DNA from: Cognatiyoonia koreensis
GTDB lineage: Bacteria > Pseudomonadota > Alphaproteobacteria > Rhodobacterales > Rhodobacteraceae
Reading direction: 5' to 3'
DNA: 64,000 nucleotides
NCBI RefSeq assembly: GCF_900109295.1
Contig: NZ_FOIZ01000001.1
Coordinates: 2,108,001 to 2,172,000, forward strand
Positions 35,304-43,656 of this stretch are shown piece by piece. Made by a program: the position numbers and the translations under genes. A model generated the notes under the pieces. It was not told the origin of the DNA. It ran no database searches and saw nothing but the letters and a program-made list of their open reading frames with translations. How positions within the stretch are numbered: the stretch's first letter is position 1; every line of letters begins with the position of its first letter.

Positions 35304-36695
35304 TCAGCCCTTGCCCTTCCATGGAACCAGCCATCTTTCCAACCCACGGATCAGCATGTCGATGCCAAACCCGATGATCCCGATCAGGATGATGCCCAAA
35401 AGCACGATATCCGTCTGCTGGAATTTCGAGGCGACCATGATCATCATGCCGGCCCCTTTTTCCGCAGCGACAAGTTCGGCGGCAACCACTGTGCCCCAGC
35501 ATACGCCCATGGCCACGCGGGCACCGGTAAAGACTTCTGGCAAGGAATTGGGCACGATTACATGACGCATGATCTGCCACTTGGATGCGCCAAGGGAATA
35601 CGCAGCGTGCACCTTCGAAATCCGCACACCCGAAACACCGGACCGCGCAGCAATCGCCATGATCCAGAGCGCCGCAAGGAACAGCAAGATTACCTTGCCA
35701 ACCTCACCAATACCGAACCAGATGATGACCAGCGGGATCAGGGCCAAAGGCGGCACTGGACGCATGAATTCAACGATCGGATCGAACCAGCCACGAAACC
35801 AGTTGGACAAGCCCATCGCATAGCCCAACGGAATACCGATCAGCGCGCCGAGCAGGAAGCCGATAACGACCCGAAACAGGGAAAACCCGAGGTGTTCAAG
35901 GAGGACCGTATTGCGGAAACCGTCTTCTGCGATTCCGGTCAGTTGTCCCCAGACGTCTTCGGGCGGCGGCAACCAGATCGCTTCCATTTGCCAGCCGGCC
36001 GCCCCAAAGACGTTTAACGAGCCTTTGGGCGTCATCTCGACGCGACCGAAATCCGTGTTGACCGTGCCGCCCGGTTCAATCGGCGTGCCATTGATGGCGG
36101 TGATCTGAACGTTTTCATCACGCCCGAGGTCATCGTTTGAATCCACGCGGACAACCTGTGAACGCGCGGCGACAAGCGTGATCAAATCGTTCTTTGCAAA
36201 GCCGTCGCCTGGCGTGATCTCTGGGGCTTCTGGTTCTGATCCGAAGGGGTGCACGATCAGCGAAACAGTCGCATCATCGGTCTGTCCGGCACCATCGGAC
36301 GCCGTGTAGGTAAAAGATGTTTCTCCGACATACGGGGCGGGCACATGCAAGAAGCGCGGCAGCCAGTTCGATCCGGTAAACGACGCCCAAAGCACGAAGA
36401 TCAACACAATCGAAACGATTGAGGCGACGGTGTTTGAGGTCACCGCACTTTCATCTCCGAATGTCACCGTCTTCAGTGATCCATAGTCTTTCTTCGGGGT
36501 CAGAACACGTTTGATGAAGGACCACAGGATCATCATCAGAAGGATCAGCCCGACGTAGGCCGCAATCGCCGGGATCGCCCAGACGATCGTGCGCACAACT
36601 TCGACCAGTTCGGCCCAGAGTTTCGGACCAAGGATCAACAGCTGCGACCAAAGCCCGCTGAAGAAACCGACGACAGAGCTCAGGAAATCACCCAT
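35304..36695 (-). CDS. tauC: Taurine ABC transporter permease with an extra periplasmic domain
   Basis: A 463-residue permease, nearly 200 residues longer than usual TauC (about 260-280). Residues 243-463 are the normal core: LPPPEDVWGQL, six helices and the EAA loop AAYSLGASKWQIMRHVIVPN that docks on TauB. Before it come two helices (about 33-64 and 88-105) and a soluble segment, about 112-240, with FTYTASDGAGQTDDATVSL and GTPIEPGGTVNTDFGRVEM, which recall VCBS/cadherin-like repeats. By topology it would be periplasmic. The start codon overlaps the tauB stop (TAATG). Taurine is inferred from the island around it. Confidence 0.88.
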   Translation of the reverse strand: MGDFLSSVVGFFSGLWSQLLILGPKLWAELVEVVRTIVWAIPAIAAYVGLILLMMILWSFIKRVLTPKKDYGSLKTVTFGDESAVTSNTVASIVSIVLIFVLWASFTGSNWLPRFLHVPAPYVGETSFTYTASDGAGQTDDATVSLIVHPFGSEPEAPEITPGDGFAKNDLITLVAARSQVVRVDSNDDLGRDENVQITAINGTPIEPGGTVNTDFGRVEMTPKGSLNVFGAAGWQMEAIWLPPPEDVWGQLTGIAEDGFRNTVLLEHLGFSLFRVVIGFLLGALIGIPLGYAMGLSNWFRGWFDPIVEFMRPVPPLALIPLVIIWFGIGEVGKVILLFLAALWIMAIAARSGVSGVRISKVHAAYSLGASKWQIMRHVIVPNSLPEVFTGARVAMGVCWGTVVAAELVAAEKGAGMMIMVASKFQQTDIVLLGIILIGIIGFGIDMLIRGLERWLVPWKGKG

Positions 36696-37501
36696 TACGC
36701 GGTCTCCTCTGTGCGGCCCATGATCTCTTCTTCCATGTTCCAGATCATCGACAGGATCTCTTCACGCACCTTGTTGAAATCCGGGTGCTTTTTCACTTCG
36801 CGCAAATCCTGACCGACACCCATTTCAGCAAAGGGCAGATTGTATTCCTTGTGAATGCGGCCTGGCCGCGGGGCCATGACGATCAGGCGCTCGCCCAGAA
36901 GCAACGCCTCTTCTACGGAGTGTGTGATCAAGATGATGGTTTTCCCTGTTTCTTTCCAAAGCTTCAGGACAAGGCCCTGCATCTTTTCACGGGTCAGCGC
37001 GTCAAGCGCGCCAAGCGGTTCGTCCATCAGGATCACGTCCGGTTCGTTTGCAAGGCAGCGGGCAAGTGCAACGCGCTGCTGCATACCGCCGGACAATTCG
37101 TAAACCGCCTTGTCCTTGAAATCCTGCAGACCGACGACATCCAGAAGGTGATTGACGATCTCGGCCTTCTCGCGTGTTGGCATGCCCTTCATGCGTGGGC
37201 CAAATCCGACGTTTTCGCGCACGTTCATCCATTCGAACAAGGCACCCTGCTGAAAAACCATGCCGCGTTCGGGATGCGGGCCGGTGACCTTGTGACCGTT
37301 CAGCACGATCTCTCCGGCGGTCGGTGCCAGAAACCCGGCTACGATGTTCAAAAGCGTTGTCTTCCCACAGCCCGACGGGCCCAGAACGGACAAAAGCTCG
37401 CCAGCTTTCAGGCTCAACGACACGTCCTGAAGCGCCTGCACGGACGACCCGTTCGGCAGATCAAAACGCATCGAAAGCTGATTAATTGCCAGTCCTGACA
37501 T
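36695..37501 (-). CDS. tauB: Taurine ABC transporter ATP-binding protein
   Basis: A 268-residue ABC ATPase of the nitrate/sulfonate/taurine class: Walker A GPSGCGKTT, Q-loop MVFQQGALFEW, signature YELSGGMQQRVALARCLA, Walker B VILMDEPLGALD and the switch His in ILITHSVEEA. It energises the TauC permease from the cytoplasmic side. The start at 37501 (MSGLAINQLSM) has AGGGG upstream; the open frame continues to 37597 but the extra residues are not family-like. It shares one base with tauC. Confidence 0.92.
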   Translation of the reverse strand: MSGLAINQLSMRFDLPNGSSVQALQDVSLSLKAGELLSVLGPSGCGKTTLLNIVAGFLAPTAGEIVLNGHKVTGPHPERGMVFQQGALFEWMNVRENVGFGPRMKGMPTREKAEIVNHLLDVVGLQDFKDKAVYELSGGMQQRVALARCLANEPDVILMDEPLGALDALTREKMQGLVLKLWKETGKTIILITHSVEEALLLGERLIVMAPRPGRIHKEYNLPFAEMGVGQDLREVKKHPDFNKVREEILSMIWNMEEEIMGRTEETA

Positions 37502-37623
37502 ATCCAACCCCTGTTGTTGTTGTCGGAAAGACGCGTCCACCACAGCTACGGCGGACGGCGTTCTTGCGACAAGAACACGTGATGGCGGCTGGCGCACCCG
37601 AAGGCACGCCAGCCGAGGTTGGC

Positions 37624-38625
37624 TTAGTTCAGTGTGGAAAGCGGGCCAGTATTCACGGCGCTTTCATAGCTGTCCAGCGATGCTGGGATCGAACCGCTTT
37701 CAACGAAGACGTCGGCGACGCCTTTCATGAATGTCTGTGCGTTGCCGCCAAGCCAGGCTTGGGACAGCTGCTGCTCAACCGTTGGGAAGACGAATGTTGC
37801 CATTGTCTCTTCGGTTGCTGTCGGGTCCATGCCCGCGTCAGCCGCGATCACGGACAGCATTTCGTCCTTGTTTTCTCCGGACGCCCACATGGCATTGGCC
37901 TGTGCAGTCACTTCAAGGAATTTCGCAACCATTTCAGGGTTTTCTGCGATGTAGGACGCAGGCGCAGTCGTGGCGTCGAATACCAGAATACCCAGTTCTT
38001 CCTTCTCAGCACCGGTCAGCAGAACGTTGCCGTGCTCTTTCATGGTGCGCAGCGCACCACCCCAGCCACAGGACATATCGACCTGACCCTGGGCCAATGC
38101 AGCCGCACCTTCCGCAGGTGCCATGTCAACGACGGACAGGGATGCAAGGTCAACGCCGAAGTGGTCCATCTGGCGCAGGAAGCCATAGTGCGCGGCAGTG
38201 CCAAGTGGGACGGCAACTTTCTTGCCAGCCAGTTCGCCAGCAGAATCCTTGTCGATCTCAAGACCGGACGCGACTACGCAGTTGTCATTTTCGGAATAAG
38301 ACACGGCCACGTCGATGACCTGAATGTCCTGACCGGCAGAGGATGCGACCACGAATGGTGGGATACCCTGCGATACGGAAATTTGAACGTCACCGGATGC
38401 CATTGCAGCGGACATGGCTGTCCCTGTGTCAAAGCTGACCCAATTGATCTTTGTGCCCATCGCTTCTTCGTACATGCCCTGCACTTTTGCGAACTGGAAT
38501 GGCATCGGCCATTCGAGGAAGTATGCGACAGTGATTTCTTCGTGCCCGTCTGCCATCGCAGCCGTGCCACCAGCGATCAGCGCAAGGCCAGCAGCCGCAC
38601 CCATCAGTGTTGTTTTGATAGTCAT
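37624..38625 (-). CDS. tauA: Taurine ABC transporter substrate-binding protein
   Basis: A 333-residue periplasmic binding protein with a signal peptide (MTIKTTLMGAAAGLALIAGG, cleavage near AMADG). The mature part has the SsuA/TauA pattern: VAYFLEWPMPFQFAK, GTAMSAAMASGDVQISVSQG, LAGKKVAVPLGTAAHY, and CGWGGALRTMKEHG. It delivers taurine or a similar aminosulfonate to TauBC. First gene of the minus-strand tauABC operon; GGGAG lies upstream of the start. A 469-base intergenic region separates it from the divergent tpa. Confidence 0.92.
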   Translation of the reverse strand: MTIKTTLMGAAAGLALIAGGTAAMADGHEEITVAYFLEWPMPFQFAKVQGMYEEAMGTKINWVSFDTGTAMSAAMASGDVQISVSQGIPPFVVASSAGQDIQVIDVAVSYSENDNCVVASGLEIDKDSAGELAGKKVAVPLGTAAHYGFLRQMDHFGVDLASLSVVDMAPAEGAAALAQGQVDMSCGWGGALRTMKEHGNVLLTGAEKEELGILVFDATTAPASYIAENPEMVAKFLEVTAQANAMWASGENKDEMLSVIAADAGMDPTATEETMATFVFPTVEQQLSQAWLGGNAQTFMKGVADVFVESGSIPASLDSYESAVNTGPLSTLN

Positions 38626-39094
38626 TCGTGTGTTCTCCCGTTGTTAAACCCCGGTTTGCCAGGGCGATCTTTTGCGCAGGTTGGCCCGCGACGATGTCAT
38701 CAAGCTAAGCACAGCAGGATTGTGGTTGCCAGCCCTGTTGCGTTGCGCCTAACTTTTCTTTCACAGGGTCTGAACCGATGGTCCGGCCCTGCGTTGCGAG
38801 GCCAAATCGAAGCAAAAATGCACCCTGCGTCAATCTATCTTGCACCGCCCCCTGACGACCGGTGGATCAGGGCCGTTTCACCTTATCGGGAAACAAATCT
38901 CGCGATCTCAATCACTTACCGGCCAAGTTTGGGCTCTTTCGGCCAACTGCCGCATCAATCTGGCCTTACGCATCCAACCGTTCTGGCCCTATTGGAAACA
39001 AACAATTCGCAGGCAAAATAGGCGCATGTGATACGGTGCTGCCAACGGATTCGGCGACTGGCCGTTGTCCCCACTCAAATCGTAGGAATATTCC
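38626..39094. promoter_or_regulatory. Divergent tauA/tpa control region
   Basis: No gene is supported here. On the tpa side it holds four GGCC-containing direct elements at about 20-23 base spacing (38921, 38941, 38962, 38985), of which the last two form the pair shared with the xsc promoter. TTGGAA at 38992-38997 and AAATAG at 39016-39021 (18-base spacer) may be the tpa promoter. On the tauA side no clear operator was found. Confidence 0.6.
38960..38992 (+). promoter_or_regulatory. Probable TauR box upstream of tpa
   Basis: Direct repeats CTGGCCTTAC (38960-38969) and CTGGCCCTAT (38983-38992), 23 bases start to start, 102 bases before tpa. The same pair with the same spacing precedes xsc, and the form agrees with the CTGGAC-TTAA-like direct repeats described for the MocR-type TauR of Rhodobacter capsulatus. 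Binding by this TauR is inference. Confidence 0.78.
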
Positions 39095-40480
39095 ATGGAC
39101 CTGCATGCACTGACAAATGATCCAGAAGGCATCGTTGAAGCCGACCGCGCCCATGTGTGGCACCATCTGCTGCAACACAAGCCGCACGATCACGGCGTTG
39201 ACCCGCGCATCATCGTTGAAGGCAAAGGCCTGAAGGTCTGGGACATCAAGGGCAAGGAACATATCGATTCCGTGTCCGGCGGTGTATGGACCGTGAACGT
39301 CGGCTATGGCCGCGAGCGGATTGCCCGCGCTGTTGGTGACCAGCTGACCAAGATGTGCTTTTTCGGCGGAACCGCCGGCACCATTCCGGGGGCCACGTTC
39401 TCGCAGATGCTGATCGACAAGATGCCGGGACTGGATCGCGTCTATTTCGCGAACTCCGGCTCTGAAGCCAACGAAAAGGGCTTCAAGATGGTGCGCCAGA
39501 TCAGCCACAAGCATCATGGCGGCAAGAAGTCCAAGATCCTTTATCGTGAGCGCGATTACCACGGTACCACGATCACCTGTCTGTCCGCTGGCGGTCAGGA
39601 AGAACGGAATGCGCAATACGGCCCCTACACGCCGGGTTTCGTTTCGGTACCGCATTGTCTGGAATACCGCAGCCAGGACGGATCGAACGGCGAGGCCTAT
39701 ACAGCTGCGTCTTTGAAAGCCATCGAAGACGTCATCCTGCGCGAAGGGGCCGATACCATCGGCTCGCTTTGCCTTGAGCCGATCACGGCTGGCGGCGGCA
39801 TCATCACCCCGCCGGTCGGCTATTGGGACGGCGTGCAGGCGCTTTGCAAGAAATACAACATCCTGCTGCATATCGACGAGGTCGTTTGCGGGCTGGGTCG
39901 CACAGGCACCTGGTTTGGCTATCAGCAATTCGGTGTGCAGCCGGATATCGTGACCATGGCAAAGGGTGTAGCCTCTGGCTATGCCGCGATTTCCTGCTGC
40001 GTGACGACAAATGCCGTGTTCGAACAGTTCAAGGACGATACTGACAAGCTTGGCTATTTTCGCGATATCTCGACATTCGGAGGGTGCACTGCCGGTCCGG
40101 CTGCGGCGATCGAGAACATGCACATCATTCAGGAAGAAGGCTTGCTCGAAAACTCCACAACGATGGGCGAGCATTTGAAAGCGAACCTCCATGCGCTGAT
40201 GGAAAAGCATCGCTGGATCGGTGACGTGCGCGGCAAGGGTCTGTTTGCCGGTGCGGAACTTGTGATGGATCGCGACAGTAAGGAACCGGTCGATGAAAAG
40301 ACGGTCGCCGCGATTGTTGGTGATTGCATGAAGCAAGGCGTGATCATTGGTGCCACGAACCGGTCGCTGCCGGGGTTCAACAACACGCTGTTGTTCGCCC
40401 CTGCCCTGATCGCGACGAAGGATGATCTGGACCACATCACTGACGCCGTCGATCAGGCGATCACACGCGTTCTGGGATAA
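39095..40480 (+). CDS. tpa: Taurine--pyruvate aminotransferase
   Basis: A 461-residue class III aminotransferase. NSGSEANEKGFKMVRQ, the PLP-binding IDEVVCGLGRTGTWFG and the Schiff-base lysine in IVTMAKGVASGYAAI are present, and the overall sequence has the Tpa pattern (DPRIIVEGKGLKVWDIKGK at the start). It moves the amino group of taurine to pyruvate, giving sulfoacetaldehyde and alanine. AGGAAT upstream supports the start. It is a single-gene unit with a TauR-type box upstream and a strong terminator downstream. Alanine dehydrogenase, which usually regenerates pyruvate, is not in the window. Confidence 0.95.
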   Translation: MDLHALTNDPEGIVEADRAHVWHHLLQHKPHDHGVDPRIIVEGKGLKVWDIKGKEHIDSVSGGVWTVNVGYGRERIARAVGDQLTKMCFFGGTAGTIPGATFSQMLIDKMPGLDRVYFANSGSEANEKGFKMVRQISHKHHGGKKSKILYRERDYHGTTITCLSAGGQEERNAQYGPYTPGFVSVPHCLEYRSQDGSNGEAYTAASLKAIEDVILREGADTIGSLCLEPITAGGGIITPPVGYWDGVQALCKKYNILLHIDEVVCGLGRTGTWFGYQQFGVQPDIVTMAKGVASGYAAISCCVTTNAVFEQFKDDTDKLGYFRDISTFGGCTAGPAAAIENMHIIQEEGLLENSTTMGEHLKANLHALMEKHRWIGDVRGKGLFAGAELVMDRDSKEPVDEKTVAAIVGDCMKQGVIIGATNRSLPGFNNTLLFAPALIATKDDLDHITDAVDQAITRVLG

Positions 40481-40483
40481 TCC

Positions 40484-40506
40484 GGTCCCGGGCCTGACCC
40501 GGGACC
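40484..40506 (+). repeat. Perfect hairpin just after tpa
   Basis: GGTCCCGGG and CCCGGGACC separated by CCTGA, starting four bases after the tpa stop. No U-tract follows; it may stabilise the 3' end of the tpa transcript, with the true terminator 17 bases further. Confidence 0.6.
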
Positions 40507-40522
40507 TCTTGTGTCTTGTTGC

Positions 40523-40548
40523 ACCCGGCCCGTCGCGGCCGGGTTTTT
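40523..40548 (+). terminator. Rho-independent terminator of tpa
   Basis: ACCCGGCC pairs with GGCCGGGT (8 base pairs, 6-base loop) followed by a T-run at 40544-40548. It overlaps the 3' end of the convergent transporter gene by two bases and fits the tpa transcript best. Confidence 0.88.
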
Positions 40549-41407
40549 ACGTTTCGTCTTGCCAGATCCACGCGCAGGCTGCGAAGATGATCGAAGCGCC
40601 CAGCCACATCAGGCCCGGCGGCGCGAAGCCGAAAACGACGATACCGGCCAGAACGTTCAGCGGCAATTTCACGTGATCGAACGGTTGCAGGTATGCAGCA
40701 TCCGTCAGTCTGTAGGCGCCTGCCAGCGCGTATTGTGCCAACGCTGTCAGAAGGCCAGCCAGTGTGACGACCCAGACCGCCTGTCCGCTGATTGCGAACC
40801 CTGCACCTGCCGCGAAACCTGCATTCAGCGGCACGAGCATCACCAGCAAATACAGTGTCAGTGTCGCAGCGCTGTCGCGTTCTGCAAGGTGTTTCGTCAC
40901 AAGGGACGAAGCGGCCCAGAACGCCGCCGCGCCGACCGGCAACAGGGCGTTCAAGCTAAATGAATCCGTCCACGGTGCCAGAATAATGACCCCGCCAGCG
41001 GCCCCCGCAAATACCGCGCCGGCACGTTGCCAGGTCAGGCATTCACCCAAAAAAAACGCCGCGCCCAGCGTGACAAACAAGGGCGATGAGAGGATCAAGG
41101 CGATGGCCTGCCAGATCGGCACAACCGCCAGCCCCGCGACCCACATCTGTACGCCGATCACGGCGAATCCGACCCGCAGGATGTGCCAGCCCGGTTGCCG
41201 TGTTCGCCAGCTTGACCAGCCAAGCATGGGGGCTGCAAGGGCAAGCGCGACGGCGTATTGCCAGAATGCGGTCGTCGCCGGTGCCATGCCGAATGTCATA
41301 CCAGCCGCTTGTACGGCAGTGTTGGCCCCTGCAAACAAGGCCCCTGCCGCTATCATCAGAAGCGGTCCGGCGACCGCCCCGTTTCGTTTCAGATCTATCG
41401 AAGTCAC
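40547..41407 (-). CDS. ribN: EamA-type riboflavin transporter (RibN-like)
   Basis: A 286-residue, ten-helix DMT-superfamily transporter with two EamA repeats (first: ALFAGANTAVQAAG onward; second: FWAASSLVTKHLAERDSA onward). By sequence alone it is a generic EamA permease. The FMN riboswitch directly upstream on the same strand identifies it as RibN-like, the riboflavin importer type known from Rhizobiales and Rhodobacterales. Start is a GTG at 41407 with AAGGAC eight bases upstream; the open frame goes on into the riboswitch and must not be translated. A Shine-Dalgarno-sequestering hairpin covers this ribosome site. Confidence 0.82.
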   Translation of the reverse strand: MTSIDLKRNGAVAGPLLMIAAGALFAGANTAVQAAGMTFGMAPATTAFWQYAVALALAAPMLGWSSWRTRQPGWHILRVGFAVIGVQMWVAGLAVVPIWQAIALILSSPLFVTLGAAFFLGECLTWQRAGAVFAGAAGGVIILAPWTDSFSLNALLPVGAAAFWAASSLVTKHLAERDSAATLTLYLLVMLVPLNAGFAAGAGFAISGQAVWVVTLAGLLTALAQYALAGAYRLTDAAYLQPFDHVKLPLNVLAGIVVFGFAPPGLMWLGASIIFAACAWIWQDET

Positions 41408-41413
41408 AGCACT

Positions 41414-41454
41414 TGTCCTTTCGTTTTGCGTGACCTCAGAGGCAAAACAGGACA
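41414..41454 (-). promoter_or_regulatory. Shine-Dalgarno-sequestering hairpin of ribN
   Basis: On the minus strand TGTCCT-GTTTTGC (41454-41442) pairs with GCAAAAC (41429-41423), a GAA bulge and AGGACA (41419-41414): 13 pairs around a 12-base loop. The AGGAC of the ribN ribosome site lies inside the 3' arm, so the fold would block translation start. This fits translational control by the riboswitch upstream. Confidence 0.75.
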
Positions 41455-41510
41455 GCCCGAACCGCCCTATGACTTGCGTGCACAGCGCGTGCACCGGGCG
41501 TGCACTGCAT

Positions 41511-41645
41511 TCTCTTTCATCCGGACTATGACCGTCGGCTCTGGAGTCGCACCAGATCTGCTGACCCTTGGCCAAAGCCAAGGCGCTCGCGGGCTGAGGC
41601 CAAGGCCATTACCGCCGGTGGGGAATTCCGCCCCGCCCTGAGAAC
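41511..41645 (-). ncRNA. FMN riboswitch (RFN element)
   Basis: Read on the minus strand the conserved RFN blocks appear in order: AGGGCGGGGCGGAATTCCCC, ACCGGCGGTAA, AGCCCGCGAGC, a variable stem, TCAGCAGATCTGGTG, CCAGAGCCGACGGTCATAG, and AGTCCGGATGAAAGAGAA. The element lies about 100 bases upstream of the RibN-like start. FMN binding normally lowers expression of riboflavin synthesis or transport genes. The limits are set by eye to within a few bases. Confidence 0.95.
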
Positions 41646-41898
41646 ATGCCGCACGGGATGTGCGGTGCGTCAGACTAGGACGAACACAGTATATAGATCA
41701 ATAGTGCATCAATATGGAAAGGAAACGGAACGGCAGCAATGAGCCCGAAGTTACCTGTTGAAACGCCATGATATCCTCCCGTGCCGAAGTAGCTCTAAAT
41801 TCTTCTCTCAACTGAGCCGGACGTGGTACCCTGACGAAATTCTGAGACAAGAAGGGCTGATGACTAGGATCCGGGGCAACAGCATTAAGGGGAAAAAA

Positions 41899-43458
41899 AT
41901 GTACCTTACGCAGACAATACGCAGCAACGCGCGAAACAAACCTTTAGGCATTGCCACCATCCAAGGCGACCGAAAAAGAACCTGGAATGAGTTTGTTGAG
42001 CGCGTTGCCCGACTTGGCGCAGGTCTGACTTCTCTTGGTGTCTGCAAGGGAGACAGGGTCGCTATCCTAGCTCTAAATTCAGATCGTTATTTTGAATATT
42101 ATTTTGGGTGCTGGTGGATTGGTGCGGTTGCCGTTCCAATGAATCTTCGCTGGTCGGCTTTGGAAAACGCGCATTCACTGAACGATTCCGGCGCAGAAAC
42201 GTTGTTCATCGATGATCAGTTCCTAGCGATGGCAGAGGATATTCTTAAGGACACACCGGGAGTGAAAACAAAAGTTCATCTTGGAGAGTCCAGCACTCCG
42301 AATGGGTTTGAGAACTATGAAAAACTGATTGCCACGAACGAGCCTATTGATGACGCGGGCGCAGGTGGCGAAGATTTGGCGGGTATTTTCTACACGGGTG
42401 GGACGACAGGGTTTCCCAAAGGGGTCATGTTGCCACATCGTGGGTTGTGGGCCAGCGGAACCGCGTTGGTGGCAAAACGGAATCTTGGTCCTGATGCCAT
42501 CTACCTACATGCCGCGCCAATGTTCCATATTGCCGATGGTGCCTATTCCATGGGTATCGCTGTCTGCGGAGGAACACACGCTTTCATTCCGAGGTTCACA
42601 CCTGCGGAGACCAGTCATGCCATTCATGACTTCAGCGTCACAGACATATTGCTAGTCCCTACAATGGTGAGAATGATTCTGGATGACCCAAGCTTTGACA
42701 ATACCAAGTTTAGCTCACTTCGAAACATTGCTTATGGTGCATCCCCAATGCCGGAAGGTGTGATACGCAAGGCGTTAGAACTGCTGCCAAATGTTGAATG
42801 GACACAAGCCTACGGCCAATCTGAACTTTCGCCCATTGCCACTTTGTGCGGTCCAGAATGGCACAATTTCGAAGGCAGCAACAATGGACGCATACGTTCC
42901 GCCGGGCAGGCTGCCATATGCAACGAAGTGAAAATCGCGACTGAAGACGGCACCGAAGTCCCACGTGGAGAAGTCGGCGAGGTCTGGGCTCGGGGTGGCA
43001 ACACAATGCTGGGGTATTGGAAGCGCCCAGAGGAAACAAGGAAGGCTTTGGTCAACGGCTGGGTGCGCACTGGTGATGCCGCATGGATGGATGATGAGGG
43101 ATTCGTTTTCATCGCTGACCGGTTGAAAGACATGATTATCTCCGGCGGAGAAAATATCTATTCAACAGAAGTAGAGAACGCGTTGTCCAAACTTGAAGGG
43201 ATCGCGGAAGTCGCTGTGATCGGTATTCCAAGTGAAAAGTGGGGCGAAACGGTACATGCGATTATTGTCCCAGATCAGGGTGTCGAACTAAAAGAGCACC
43301 AAGTGATCGACCATTGCCGGGATATGATTGCCCACTACAAGTGCCCAAGCTCCATTGAATTTCGATCCGAACCATTGCCTCTATCGGGTGCGGGGAAAGT
43401 CCTGAAAAAGGATCTAAGAGCCCCATTCTGGGAAAATCAGGATCTTCAGGTCGGCTAG
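41899..43458 (+). CDS. AMP-binding long-chain acyl-CoA synthetase-like protein
   Basis: A 519-residue ANL-superfamily ligase. YTGGTTGFPKG is the P-loop-like A3 motif, QAYGQSELSPIA the A5 motif, and WVRTGDAAWMDDEGFVFIADRLKDMIISGGENIYS the A7-A10 region with the hinge; GAGKVLKKDLR near the end holds the catalytic Lys. It activates a carboxylic acid as acyl-AMP and then acyl-CoA; the acid is unknown. AAGGGG seven bases upstream sets the start at 41899. Its base composition is clearly AT-richer than its neighbours, and it separates tpa from the tauR-xsc block, so it is probably a later insertion. Confidence 0.88.
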   Translation: MYLTQTIRSNARNKPLGIATIQGDRKRTWNEFVERVARLGAGLTSLGVCKGDRVAILALNSDRYFEYYFGCWWIGAVAVPMNLRWSALENAHSLNDSGAETLFIDDQFLAMAEDILKDTPGVKTKVHLGESSTPNGFENYEKLIATNEPIDDAGAGGEDLAGIFYTGGTTGFPKGVMLPHRGLWASGTALVAKRNLGPDAIYLHAAPMFHIADGAYSMGIAVCGGTHAFIPRFTPAETSHAIHDFSVTDILLVPTMVRMILDDPSFDNTKFSSLRNIAYGASPMPEGVIRKALELLPNVEWTQAYGQSELSPIATLCGPEWHNFEGSNNGRIRSAGQAAICNEVKIATEDGTEVPRGEVGEVWARGGNTMLGYWKRPEETRKALVNGWVRTGDAAWMDDEGFVFIADRLKDMIISGGENIYSTEVENALSKLEGIAEVAVIGIPSEKWGETVHAIIVPDQGVELKEHQVIDHCRDMIAHYKCPSSIEFRSEPLPLSGAGKVLKKDLRAPFWENQDLQVG

Positions 43459-43656
43459 TTACGTTAATTGTGCTTGCGTACCTGCATCATTCGGCTGGGT
43501 TGGTTCACTGGATCTCAGCGGGTCGAGGACCGATATGACCGTTTTTCATTTCCTGTCGGCGAAGCGTCAATGGCAACTTCGTCCGCACAACCGACATCCG
43601 CGAAGCCTTGCCCACTGTCTTTATCGTCGGACATGACTGCTGGCAGCGGCTTGCAT

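Noticed and set aside
37486..39021. Long plus-strand open frame (511 residues) antisense to tauA
   Set aside because: It lies over tauA in the opposite strand, has low-complexity Cys/His-rich sequence without family features, and runs on through the control region.
38966..40435. Long minus-strand open frame (489 residues) antisense to tpa
   Set aside because: tpa on the plus strand is unmistakable by sequence; the antisense product shows no domain and is a product of GC-rich codon bias.
41258..41641. Plus-strand frames across the FMN riboswitch
   Set aside because: The sequence is explained by the RFN element on the minus strand and the start of the RibN-like gene.
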